Assembly (NCBI RefSeq): GCF_030315685.1
Contig: NZ_JASXSI010000006.1
Coordinates: 1-64,000 of the forward strand
DNA length: 64,000 bases
Direction of reading: 5' to 3'
DNA from: Gordonia sp. ABSL11-1
Lineage (GTDB): Bacteria; Actinomycetota; Actinomycetes; Mycobacteriales; Mycobacteriaceae
The notes under the pieces were generated by a model, which ran no database searches, had not been told where the DNA came from, and was given only the letters and a program-made list of their open reading frames with translations. The position numbers were made by a program, and so were the translations under genes. Within the stretch, counting starts at the first letter, position 1. Every line of letters starts with the position of its first letter. Below are positions 7,576-16,000 of the stretch, piece by piece.

Positions 7576-8478
7576 CTAGCCGAACGCCGCCCGCAGCGCT
7601 GCGGCCTGGCTCCGGAAGAACTCGCGGGACACCGGCGCCCCTGGATCGACCAGATCGAATCCGTGGAAGGCACCCGGGATGACCTCGACCGCGCAGGGCA
7701 CTCCGGCGGTGCGCAGCCGATCGGCGTAGGCCAGGTCCTCGTCATGGAACAGGTCGAGTTCGCCGACGCCGATCCACGCGTTCGCGAGCCCCGACAGGTC
7801 GGTTTGGCGTGCCGGGGACACCTGCAACGGGTCGGCCTTACCGAGATAACCCGACCACCCGAACCGATTCGACCGCGAGTTCCACATGCGGAATCCACGC
7901 TCGATCGCCGCGGGACCGTCGAAGCCGGTGCGGTCGTCGAGCATCGGATACACCAACAACTGCAATACCGGCGGCGCCTCCCGCCGATCCCGAATGCGCA
8001 ACGCGAGCTGGGCGGCCAGTCCCCCACCGGCACTCGCACCGCCGATCGCGAGCCGATCCGGATCGACACCGTCGAGACGTCTGGCCACCTCGACGGCATC
8101 CGTGCAATCGTCGAGGGCAGCGGGATAGGGCTGATCGGGCGCCAAGCGATAGTCGACGGACACCACGACAGCGCCGAGGACACGGGCGAACCGACGACAC
8201 AGCGCGTCGTCCTGTTTGGCCTGCCCGAGAACATATCCCCCGCCATGCATCCACACCAGGACGGGGGCGTCGGCCACCGCGTCGTCCGGCCGGATGATCC
8301 GGACCGATCCCCCGGACGGCAACGCCCGCACCTCGATACCGGGGCTGCGCTGGAGTCGACTCATCGCACTCTGGACGAAACGGATAACCCGTAGCGAACG
8401 CGGTCCGACCAGTCCACGCGGCAGCACCCGTGCGGCGCGCGCCAGATCCGGATGGAACTCCTGCTGCTCGACGACCAC
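7576..8478 (-). CDS. HSL-family alpha/beta-hydrolase (esterase)
   Basis: A 300-residue cytoplasmic carboxylesterase of the hormone-sensitive-lipase family, related to mycobacterial Lip proteins. The oxyanion motif WMHGGGYVLG is near residue 75. The nucleophile is in IGGASAGGGLA near residue 150. The acid residue is likely in GVGELDLFHDED and the histidine in GAFHGFDL near residue 277. It would hydrolyse short to medium acyl esters. It is divergent from the exporter gene that starts at 8548, with about 70 bp between. Confidence 0.88.
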   Translation of the reverse strand: MVVEQQEFHPDLARAARVLPRGLVGPRSLRVIRFVQSAMSRLQRSPGIEVRALPSGGSVRIIRPDDAVADAPVLVWMHGGGYVLGQAKQDDALCRRFARVLGAVVVSVDYRLAPDQPYPAALDDCTDAVEVARRLDGVDPDRLAIGGASAGGGLAAQLALRIRDRREAPPVLQLLVYPMLDDRTGFDGPAAIERGFRMWNSRSNRFGWSGYLGKADPLQVSPARQTDLSGLANAWIGVGELDLFHDEDLAYADRLRTAGVPCAVEVIPGAFHGFDLVDPGAPVSREFFRSQAAALRAAFG

Positions 8479-8547
8479 GGGTCGCCTCCGTTCTCTCCCG
8501 ATGTCGGATTCGATTCGCCCACCTTATTACCGGCAGAATCTGCATCG

Positions 8548-9714
8548 ATGACTTCCGCCGCCCCCAACCCGAAGCGCTATGCGTTGCCCGCCATCCTGAC
8601 CGTGCTGTTCACCACCGGTTGGGGTGCCAATCACTTCGCCTCGATGATCCCCGTCCTGAAGATGGACGAGGGACTGTCGGCGACCGTGCTCGACGGGGCC
8701 TTCGGGATCTATGCCGTGGGGCTTCTGCCTGGACTGTTCGGTGGCGGCTCGCTGTCGGACCGGGTCGGCCGACGACCCGTGGTGCTGACCGGCGCCGCGC
8801 TGGCCGGCGTCGGCAACCTGGTCATGATCGGATGGCACGACCAGGCGGGTGTGCTCGTCGGGCGTCTCGTCGTCGGACTCGGTGCGGGTCTGACGATCAG
8901 CGCCGGCACCGCGTGGGCGGCGGATCTGCGGGGCCGGTCCGGCGCCACTCTTGCCGGCGCGCTGCTCACCACAGGTTTCGCGATGGGGCCGGTCATCACC
9001 GGTCTGCTCGCCGAGCTCGCGCCCGCCAGGCTCGCGGTCCCGTTCGCGGTCAGCGGGATCGTGTCCCTCCTGGCCGCCGCCGCGGGACTGCTCCTCACTC
9101 CATCCGTCGAGCTGGCCCACGATCACCCGGTGTCCGACATCGGGGAGACCGGCGAACGCTCGATGGCACTCGCCCTGTCGTGGTCGGTTCCCATGGCGCT
9201 GTGGGTGTTCTCGTCGATCAGCGTCGCGGTGGTGGTGATGGCCGCACGGATCGCCGATAGGCACAGTGCCGCGTGGGTTCCGGGGCTGGCCGCTGCGTTG
9301 GGGCTCGGGTCCGGCGTGATCGTCCAGTTCGTGGTGCGTCGCCTGCACACGGGGCCGGTCGCCGGAGTCGTCGGCTCAGCATTGGCGGCCCTCGGATTCG
9401 TCCTCGTGGCCGTCGCGGGTTGGCATCCGTCCATGGCGTTCTTCGCGGTGATCGCGATCGTGCTGGGTCTCGCCTACGGCCTGTGCCTGCGTGACGGGCT
9501 GGTCGATGTGGAGACGATGACGCCACCGGCACACCGTGGTGGGGTCACCGGCATTTTCTACGTGGCCTGCTACCTGGGCTTCGGGTTGCCGGTCCTACTC
9601 ACCACCATCGCACCCGCCGTCGGGGTGAACGCCCCGATGGTGGTGCTGGCGCTCGCGGCGGCCGCGTCGGCGGCGGGGCGTGCGGTTCGTCTACGCCACC
9701 ACCGGCTCTACTGA
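8548..9714 (+). CDS. MFS transporter
   Basis: A 388-residue major facilitator superfamily protein with about twelve hydrophobic segments. The conserved loop between helices 2 and 3 reads GGSLSDRVGRRPVVL, close to the family motif A. The ATG at 8548 begins MTSAAPNPKRYALPAILTVL; the upstream in-frame extension overlaps the divergent esterase and was left out. The sequence does not reveal the substrate. Export of a small molecule is likely. Confidence 0.85.
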   Translation: MTSAAPNPKRYALPAILTVLFTTGWGANHFASMIPVLKMDEGLSATVLDGAFGIYAVGLLPGLFGGGSLSDRVGRRPVVLTGAALAGVGNLVMIGWHDQAGVLVGRLVVGLGAGLTISAGTAWAADLRGRSGATLAGALLTTGFAMGPVITGLLAELAPARLAVPFAVSGIVSLLAAAAGLLLTPSVELAHDHPVSDIGETGERSMALALSWSVPMALWVFSSISVAVVVMAARIADRHSAAWVPGLAAALGLGSGVIVQFVVRRLHTGPVAGVVGSALAALGFVLVAVAGWHPSMAFFAVIAIVLGLAYGLCLRDGLVDVETMTPPAHRGGVTGIFYVACYLGFGLPVLLTTIAPAVGVNAPMVVLALAAAASAAGRAVRLRHHRLY

Positions 9715-9738
9715 ACCGACCTCCCAGCTGTCGTCGGT
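9715..9738. terminator. Weak hairpin between convergent genes
   Basis: ACCGAC at 9715-9720 pairs with GTCGGT at 9733-9738 across a 12-base loop, right after the MFS stop and before the end of the convergent TDT gene. There is no T-run, so it would be a weak terminator in either direction. Confidence 0.35.
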
Positions 9739-9751
9739 CCGACTTACCCCG

Positions 9752-10903
9752 TCAGGCGGGTAGGAAGACCCGCCCACCGAACGCGCCCTTCGCTGTTCGC
9801 GCGGCGACGATCACCCACGCGGCCAGCAACACCACGTACAGTACCTCGGCCAGATAGCGGATCGGTGCGGAACCGACGGCCACACCGAGCGCGCTCAGTC
9901 CGGTGACGCAGGTACCGACGGGAAACGTGAAGCTCCACCACGTCAAGGCGAACGGCAACCCGCTGCGCACACTGCGCACCGTGACCGCGACCGCGAGGGC
10001 GAACATCGCCACCCCGAACCCGCCCATGATCAGGCCGTACACGATCCCGAAGACCATGAGGCCCGTGGCGATCGGCACGTGATCGCCGCTGAACACCAGG
10101 CCGGCGTGCGCGCCCAGGAGATTGGCGGCGGTGATCGACTGCCCGACGACACCAAGCGTGATCCATATCGTCGGCGCCGACTTGTCCACCGGCAGGCCAC
10201 CGTGGAACAGGCGGGCATAGATCATCGTCAGCGTCATCATGCCGAGGATCAGGCTCATCCCGAACAACAGGTAGCACAGCGACAACATGCCCAGGCGCGC
10301 TTGGCCTTCGGGGATGAACTCGAGCAACGCGACGCCCGTTGTGGCCGAGACCATCGGGGGCACGACGGGCATCAGCCACGCCGGCAGCGCCGTGACGTCG
10401 TGACGCCGTTCGGCGGTCATCATCGCGAACGGGACCCAGATGGCCGTCGCCACGCCGATGACGGTGCCGACCACCCAGAGTGCGCCACCCACCGAGACCG
10501 CCGCCGTCTGACCCATCAGTGGGACGCCGAGATGGACGGTGCCGGCACCGACGGTCAGCAACGCCATCGGGAGCGCACCGTAGAACTGCGACATCACCGG
10601 ATCGGAGGCATAGCGCCGGGCCTGATCGGTGTGCCGCACCCAGTGCAGAACGAACGCCGCCCCGATGAGAACCAGCAAGCACGACGCCGACACCCACACG
10701 ATTGTCGCGAAACCGGTGAGCACCGACGAGTGCACCGGCAGCGCGACCGCGGCGTTGGCGACGATCCCGGTACCCATCACCGCGGCGAACCAGTTCGGCG
10801 TGATGTGTTCGACGACCTGACGGGGATGCTCGAGGTCGCCGAGGAATCGCCGGGACGCGACGGGTGCGGTGTCAGCGGATGCGGCGGGAAGCGTTGCGGT
10901 CAT
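9752..10903 (-). CDS. TDT/SLAC1-family transporter
   Basis: A 383-residue integral membrane protein of the tellurite-resistance/dicarboxylate transporter family (TehA, Mae1, SLAC1, sulfite exporter SSU1). About ten hydrophobic segments start near residue 36 with the conserved ITPNWFAAVMGTGIVANA. Possible substrates are C4-dicarboxylates, sulfite or small anions, and the sequence alone does not decide. It is preceded by overlapping inverted repeats at 10949-10978, a likely operator. The nearest divergent or co-directional regulator is not in this window. Confidence 0.85.
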   Translation of the reverse strand: MTATLPAASADTAPVASRRFLGDLEHPRQVVEHITPNWFAAVMGTGIVANAAVALPVHSSVLTGFATIVWVSASCLLVLIGAAFVLHWVRHTDQARRYASDPVMSQFYGALPMALLTVGAGTVHLGVPLMGQTAAVSVGGALWVVGTVIGVATAIWVPFAMMTAERRHDVTALPAWLMPVVPPMVSATTGVALLEFIPEGQARLGMLSLCYLLFGMSLILGMMTLTMIYARLFHGGLPVDKSAPTIWITLGVVGQSITAANLLGAHAGLVFSGDHVPIATGLMVFGIVYGLIMGGFGVAMFALAVAVTVRSVRSGLPFALTWWSFTFPVGTCVTGLSALGVAVGSAPIRYLAEVLYVVLLAAWVIVAARTAKGAFGGRVFLPA

Positions 10904-10948
10904 GACTCAAGAGTCGTCGTGACGCATCGTCGCCGGTAGACGCTTCGA

Positions 10949-10978
10949 CGTTGTGCACTCACAACGATCGATTGTGAG
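10949..10978. promoter_or_regulatory. Overlapping inverted repeats upstream of TDT gene
   Basis: Two perfect dyads share one half-site. CGTTGTG (10949-10955) faces CACAACG (10960-10966), and CTCACAA (10958-10964) faces TTGTGAG (10972-10978). They lie 45-75 bp upstream of the TDT transporter start at 10903. The arrangement fits an operator for a dimeric regulator binding in two registers. Confidence 0.55.
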
Positions 10979-11006
10979 CACACGGTTGTGGATGTGAGCG
11001 CGGCCG

Positions 11007-11327
11007 TCAGTCGACGGACATCTCCCCCAGTTCCGACCAGACGTCCTGATCGAGAGAGAAGTTGACGATGTCCGGGGTGCGCTGGAGGTACTTCGGCAGA
11101 TCGGTGGTCGCCGTCGTGAAATGCGCGCTGGTCACATGCGCCTCGGCGGCGTCGTCGTCGAAGGCCTCGACGAGCACGTAGGTGTTCGGGTCCTCCAGGC
11201 TCCGAGACCACTCGAACCACTTGTTGCCTGCCTCGGCCCGGGTCGCGGCGGTGAAGTCCGCGACAAGTTCGGGCCATTGATCGGCGAATTCGGGTTTGAT
11301 CGGCCATTTCGCGACGATGAAGATCAT
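11007..11327 (-). CDS. Antibiotic-biosynthesis-monooxygenase-fold protein
   Basis: A 106-residue protein of the ABM/quinol-monooxygenase fold. It opens MIFIVAKWPIKPEFADQWPE and has a conserved WFEWSRSLEDPNTYVLVEAF strand-helix stretch followed by HVTSAHF with the usual histidine. Family members oxidise quinols or act on small aromatics without a cofactor. The ATG at 11327 has GAGGG just upstream on this strand, so the longer frame to 11405 was rejected. It stands alone, divergent from the aldehyde dehydrogenase gene. Confidence 0.8.
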   Translation of the reverse strand: MIFIVAKWPIKPEFADQWPELVADFTAATRAEAGNKWFEWSRSLEDPNTYVLVEAFDDDAAEAHVTSAHFTTATTDLPKYLQRTPDIVNFSLDQDVWSELGEMSVD

Positions 11328-11485
11328 GCCCTCAGCGTAATGATCGGGCCGTCGAATAGAGAGCGCCGACTGTCTCAATTCGAGATCATATATCTGACAA
11401 CACACGTTTCCTCAAACCCGGCACCGATGTCACCCTGACGGGCATAGTGTGGTGTCGACAACACCGCGCCGAGACGGAGGAACAC

Positions 11486-12910
11486 ATGCGCGAGATCTCC
11501 AAGTTCTACATCGACGGCCAGTGGGTGGAGCCCGCCGAACTCAATCTGGTCGACGTGATCAACCCCGCCACCGAGAAGGCGGCCGGGCACGTCGCCCTGG
11601 GCACCGCCGCCGACGTCGATGCCGCGGTCGACGCCGCCCGCAAAGCGTTCACCACGTGGAGCCAGACCAGCGTCGACGAGCGGGTCGACGTTCTCAACGC
11701 CGTCGTCGCCGAGTACCAGAAACGGATGCCCGACCTCGCCGCCGCCGTGACCGAGGAGATGGGCGCGCCGAGCGGGTTGTCGAACAACGTGCAGGTGCCC
11801 ATCGGTCTCGCCCATCTGATGACCGCGGCGGCCCAGCTGCCCACGTTCGCGTTCAGCGAGGACCGCGGGACGTCGCGCATCGTCAAAGAACCGATCGGTG
11901 TCTGCGGATTCATCACCCCGTGGAACTGGCCGCTGAACCAGGTCATGGTCAAGGTCGCACCGGCCCTGGCCACCGGCTGCACGATGGTTCTCAAGCCGTC
12001 CGAGATCGCACCCTTCAGTGCGGCCATCGTCGCCGAGATCTTCGACGCCGCAGGCGTTCCCGCAGGCGTGTTCAACCTGGTCAACGGCGACGGACCGGGC
12101 GTCGGAGCCGCCATCTCGTCGCACCCGGGGATCGACATGGTGTCGTTCACGGGCAGCACCCGCGCCGGCATCGAGGTCGCCAAGAACGCGGCCCCGACCG
12201 TCAAGCGGGTGTCGCAGGAACTCGGCGGCAAGAGCCCGAACGTGATCCTCGACGACGAGGACTTCGCGGCCAACGTCGCCGGAGGTGTCGCGGCGGTCAT
12301 GATGAACTCCGGGCAGTCGTGCAACGCTCCGACCCGCATGTTGGTGCCCACGGCCCGCCTGGCCGAGGCGGCCGAGGCGGCGAAGTCCGTCCAGGACACG
12401 CTGACCGTCGGCGACCCGAGCGGCGACGTCCGTCTCGGACCAGTGGTGTCCGAGGCACAGTTCGACAAGATCCAGGGCCTCATCGAGCGCGCGGTCGGCG
12501 ACGGCGCGAACGTGGTCTTCGGCGGCGCGGGTCGTCCGGACGACCTGCCCACCGGCTACTACGTGAAGCCGACGGTCTTCTCGGATGTCACCAACGACAT
12601 GGAGATCGCCCGGACCGAGGTATTCGGACCCGTGCTGGTGATGATCGGCTACGACGACGTCGACAACGCCGTCGAGATCGCCAACGACACCGAATACGGT
12701 CTCGCAGGCTATGTCTCGGGCAAGGACGTCGACGAGGTGCGCAAGGTGGGCTCCCGCATCCGCGCGGGCTCCATCTCGCTCAACGGCGCACAGCTCGATC
12801 CGGTCGCCCCGTTCGGCGGGTACAAGCAGAGCGGCAACGGCCGCGAGTGGGGCGACTATGCCTTCGACGAGTTCCTCGAGGTCAAGTCGTTGCTCGGGTA
12901 CGACGCCTGA
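11486..12910 (+). CDS. NAD(P)-dependent aldehyde dehydrogenase
   Basis: A 474-residue aldehyde dehydrogenase, full length for the family. It oxidises aldehydes to acids. Motifs in order: GFITPWNWPLNQVMVKVAPA (cofactor entry, about residue 140), KPSE, SFTGSTRAG, QELGGKSPN with the general-base Glu near residue 250, NSGQSCNAPTR with the catalytic Cys near residue 283, and EVFGPVLVM. The GGAGG site at 11476-11480 supports the ATG at 11486. The aldehyde substrate is not evident; the sequence resembles the broad aldehyde and betaine-aldehyde types. Confidence 0.92.
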   Translation: MREISKFYIDGQWVEPAELNLVDVINPATEKAAGHVALGTAADVDAAVDAARKAFTTWSQTSVDERVDVLNAVVAEYQKRMPDLAAAVTEEMGAPSGLSNNVQVPIGLAHLMTAAAQLPTFAFSEDRGTSRIVKEPIGVCGFITPWNWPLNQVMVKVAPALATGCTMVLKPSEIAPFSAAIVAEIFDAAGVPAGVFNLVNGDGPGVGAAISSHPGIDMVSFTGSTRAGIEVAKNAAPTVKRVSQELGGKSPNVILDDEDFAANVAGGVAAVMMNSGQSCNAPTRMLVPTARLAEAAEAAKSVQDTLTVGDPSGDVRLGPVVSEAQFDKIQGLIERAVGDGANVVFGGAGRPDDLPTGYYVKPTVFSDVTNDMEIARTEVFGPVLVMIGYDDVDNAVEIANDTEYGLAGYVSGKDVDEVRKVGSRIRAGSISLNGAQLDPVAPFGGYKQSGNGREWGDYAFDEFLEVKSLLGYDA

Positions 12911-13014
12911 GCCCAGTCCGGTAAAGCGCCCCAGAAAACCGCCCACCGTGGAGCCGTCGTCGACGATCTGTCGATCGCGGCCCCACGGCGGACGCGTTTG
13001 CCGGCGCATCTCCG

Positions 13015-13042
13015 GGAGGGCCGGCCCCGAGAGTGGCCCTCC
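13015..13042. terminator. Hairpin between convergent genes
   Basis: GGAGGGCC (13015-13022) and GGCCCTCC (13035-13042) form a perfect 8-bp stem with a 12-base loop. They sit between the ends of the aldehyde dehydrogenase and the carotenoid oxygenase. The lack of a T-run is usual for actinobacterial terminators. It may act in both directions. Confidence 0.55.
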
Positions 13043-13050
13043 TCCCGTCG

Positions 13051-14460
13051 TCACTCCGCAGGCAACCAGGCCCCGTGCAGGCCCGCGGGCACCCGGATGG
13101 GCATCCGGACGGTGGCCAGGGGCCCGGCGGACGGGTCGTCGGCGGCGAGCACGTAGAAGTACGACGTGAGGTCCGTCGGATCGGTGCCATAGGCGCCCCA
13201 GTAGTTGTGCTCCGATCCCGGCATGTGGATCGGCTCACCGAGCGCAACACCTGGACTCCACCGGGTTTCACTCGCCGACTGCACATCGAGGAACCACAGG
13301 CTGTCCCGGCCGCGACGGTCGCCGTCGCCCGCCTCGACAGTGGCGATACAGGTATGCGAACGCGTCAGCAGCCGGTCGTCGACCCGCGGGAACTCGACAT
13401 CCGGGGCGCCACCGAGGGTGGTGCGGCCGATCGTTCCACGGTCTGGATCGAGTACGGCACGCACCATCTCCGACGATGCCGGTTGTGCGATGTCGGCGAA
13501 GCCGCCCGGATAGTTCCACTGCACGTAATCGACGGTGACGGTCGTCGACTGAGGGGTGTCGAAGGCATTGGCGAAGTGCCACACCCACATCGGCTCGCAG
13601 TCGATCCAGCGGATGGCGCCGCCGTCACGCGGGACCAGCGCGATCCGCGTGCCGCGCTCCGGATGCCACTGCAGGAGCCCGCCGCCGCTGACCATGGCGT
13701 TGATGTCGAAGATCAACGGGCACAGGAACAGCACCACGTACCGCGATGTCAGCGCCATGTCGTGGATCATCAGTGGCGCGTCGAGACCCTCGACCGGGGT
13801 CGGTGGCCGACGGACCGTCCCGTCCGGACCGACGACGGACCACGTCAGGTAGGGGGCATCGAACACATAGTCGAAGATGACCAGCTCACCGGTCTCCGGG
13901 TCGATCTTCGGATGCGCCGTCGTGCCGAACGGCATTGCGCCGTCGAAACTCTCGCGGCCGATGGTGGAGAGGTCGGCGCAGTCCAGCCGGTACGGCTGAT
14001 CGGACTCGGCCATCGCGAACAGCTTGCCCGCATGCTGGACGATGTTGATGTCGGGCAGGTGGCGGAACGACCCGGCGAGATCGGGTCCGACCTCCTCGGC
14101 CGAGGGAGAGTAGCCGTCGGTCAGACCTGACCAGATCGCATGACCCGCCTCCTCCTCGGCGAGCACCATCGGTGTCCGAACGAACCGATTCCGGTAATCC
14201 ACTGTGCCCCCGTCAATCTCGAGGCGATGCACCATCGCGTCGCCGTCGAGCGGAAAGACATAGGAACCGATCGGGTCGAATCGCGGATTCGGGCCGTTGC
14301 GCAGGTAACTGCCGCGAAGATCGGCCGGGAGTTCACCGGTGACCTCGAGGTCGGTGACGTCGACCTCCTCGCGCTGCGGCGCGAAGACGCCGGACAGGTG
14401 GGCGTGGCGGGCCATATCCACCGGCGCGGGACGGGACGGGGAGGCTTCGGTCGTGGTCAT
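13051..14460 (-). CDS. Carotenoid oxygenase family protein
   Basis: A 469-residue member of the carotenoid-cleavage/lignostilbene dioxygenase (RPE65) family, a seven-bladed propeller with an Fe(II) held by four histidines. Candidates are in GTTAHPKIDPETG, MIHDMALTSRYVVL, MWVWHFANAFD and the terminal LHGAWLP. The N-terminal family motif GELPADLRGSYLRNGPNPRF is near residue 45. It cleaves conjugated double bonds in apocarotenoids or stilbenes; which one is not clear. The ATG at 14460 (MTTTEASPS) was chosen over 14583 because the family homology begins shortly after it. Confidence 0.88.
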   Translation of the reverse strand: MTTTEASPSRPAPVDMARHAHLSGVFAPQREEVDVTDLEVTGELPADLRGSYLRNGPNPRFDPIGSYVFPLDGDAMVHRLEIDGGTVDYRNRFVRTPMVLAEEEAGHAIWSGLTDGYSPSAEEVGPDLAGSFRHLPDINIVQHAGKLFAMAESDQPYRLDCADLSTIGRESFDGAMPFGTTAHPKIDPETGELVIFDYVFDAPYLTWSVVGPDGTVRRPPTPVEGLDAPLMIHDMALTSRYVVLFLCPLIFDINAMVSGGGLLQWHPERGTRIALVPRDGGAIRWIDCEPMWVWHFANAFDTPQSTTVTVDYVQWNYPGGFADIAQPASSEMVRAVLDPDRGTIGRTTLGGAPDVEFPRVDDRLLTRSHTCIATVEAGDGDRRGRDSLWFLDVQSASETRWSPGVALGEPIHMPGSEHNYWGAYGTDPTDLTSYFYVLAADDPSAGPLATVRMPIRVPAGLHGAWLPAE

Positions 14461-14615
14461 GCGGGTCGTCGCTTTCTCGGGAGAGGTCTGCGCGTGGGGG
14501 CTCGTCCACGCCGTGCTCTCAGAATGCGCCTTCCCACATGTGCAGACGTCCGTTATCTGACGTAGATTCCGGTGCCACTCCAAGGGCCGCGCCTCCAGTC
14601 CATGCCGTCAGGACG

Positions 14616-15821
14616 TCAGCATCCGCCGGTCGGCCGCCCGGCGAACCGGTCGTTCAGGAAGGCCGCGGCGTCACGCTGGAACGGGATGAACGCGGCCCCG
14701 TGCGCGTCCCCCTGATATCGGTGGAACTGCGTCGGTACCCCTCGTGCACAGAAGGTGCGGGCGAGCCCGGCGACGTCGGCGGCCACCATGACCCCGTCAC
14801 CGACGGCATCCTTCTGCCCGACGGCCAGCATCATCGGTGCGCGCGGCGTACCGGCGGTGCCCATCACGTTGCGCGCGATCGCCGATCGCAGGGCGGGCAC
14901 CTGCAGGAATCCGCGATACGGTGACCGCACCATCTGACCGTCGGTGAGTCCCGGGTAGTCGGCGGCGAAATCGAGGATGCACTGGCTGCTCACCGTGGTC
15001 ACCAGACGCTGCCCGTACGGCGACAGGAACGACGCGAGATCGAGGTCATAGGCCCGCTGATAGGCGACCACCAGTGCCGGCATCACGCCCGACCACTCCT
15101 TGCTACCGCTCACGTACGGGAGATTGTGCGCGAGATTCACCGGGATGCCACCCGCCGCCGCCCCGACGACGGCGAGTTCCGGCGCGTAGGTCGGGGCCAG
15201 TTCGGCACCGAACCCGGTGGGAACCGAACCGCCGGAATACCCGATCATGCCCACCGGTGTGGAGCGCGGCAGACGCAGGACCGACTGCGCGGCCCGGATG
15301 CCGTCGAGGGCCAGATATCCCGACTGCCGACCGATGGTCCACTCCTGGCGCTGCCCCTCGTAGTCGGGGACGACGACGGTGTATCCCGCCGCGAGGTAAC
15401 CCGCGATCGCGATCTCCTCGAACTGCGCCGCCCGACTGGGCTTGTTGCCCTGCAGCGTGTACGACGGATCGCACTGCGGCCCCAGGGCGTCGTAGGCCAT
15501 GTGGAACGACACCATCCGGCCGTTCGGCACACCCGGCCGGAGGATCGTCGTGACGCCGGCGATCGGGCTGCGGAAGTCGTCGTTGCTGCGGTAGAGCACC
15601 TGCGTCGAGGTCACCGGCACCGTCACCCCGCGGGCGACGAACCGTGCCGGACGGGTCCGCAGCACGTCACCCGGCCGATGCTCGCCGAGACCGGGTCCCG
15701 CACGATAGAACGGGTCCGCGCTGGGCAGCGGCGACGACGGTGCAGCCGTCGCGACCGGAACCTGCCACCCGACCATCACCAGGAGGGCTGCGCCGAGCGC
15801 GATCACCCATCGTCTCGACAT
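14616..15821 (-). CDS. Secretory lipase (LIP family)
   Basis: A 401-residue exported lipase of the fungal-type secretory lipase family common in Mycobacteriales. The signal peptide is MSRRWVIALGAALLVMVGWQ followed by VATAA before the mature PSSPL. The nucleophile is in GMIGYSGGSVPTG near residue 195. The acid and histidine are likely in VGQKDAVGDG and QGDAHGAAF. Cysteines at CDPSY, QCILDF, TFCARG and the C-terminal GGC could form disulfides. It hydrolyses acylglycerols outside the cell. The ATG at 15821 gives a clean signal peptide, so the eight-residue longer start was not used. Confidence 0.85.
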   Translation of the reverse strand: MSRRWVIALGAALLVMVGWQVPVATAAPSSPLPSADPFYRAGPGLGEHRPGDVLRTRPARFVARGVTVPVTSTQVLYRSNDDFRSPIAGVTTILRPGVPNGRMVSFHMAYDALGPQCDPSYTLQGNKPSRAAQFEEIAIAGYLAAGYTVVVPDYEGQRQEWTIGRQSGYLALDGIRAAQSVLRLPRSTPVGMIGYSGGSVPTGFGAELAPTYAPELAVVGAAAGGIPVNLAHNLPYVSGSKEWSGVMPALVVAYQRAYDLDLASFLSPYGQRLVTTVSSQCILDFAADYPGLTDGQMVRSPYRGFLQVPALRSAIARNVMGTAGTPRAPMMLAVGQKDAVGDGVMVAADVAGLARTFCARGVPTQFHRYQGDAHGAAFIPFQRDAAAFLNDRFAGRPTGGC

Positions 15822-16000
15822 CGGTTCTCCATCCCTCACGGACACGAATCCGCCCGTCTCACAGCGTTTTCACAGCCTAGTCGAGCCGCCGACAGCTGTA
15901 ACACCGAAGCGTCGATGCGCGACAGACGAGACAACACGGCTGTACCCCGCGGGGCGTTCGTGTGCCGGGGTATCACCAGCGCAAGTGTGTCAGGAGTCAG

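Noticed and set aside
11375-13054. A 559-residue minus-strand protein opposite the aldehyde dehydrogenase
   Set aside because: It is the mirror of a clear aldehyde dehydrogenase frame, has no start signal and its composition is that of antisense high-G+C DNA.
13051-14583. Start of the carotenoid oxygenase at 14583
   Set aside because: The extra 41 residues show no family similarity. The ATG at 14460 leaves the complete domain.
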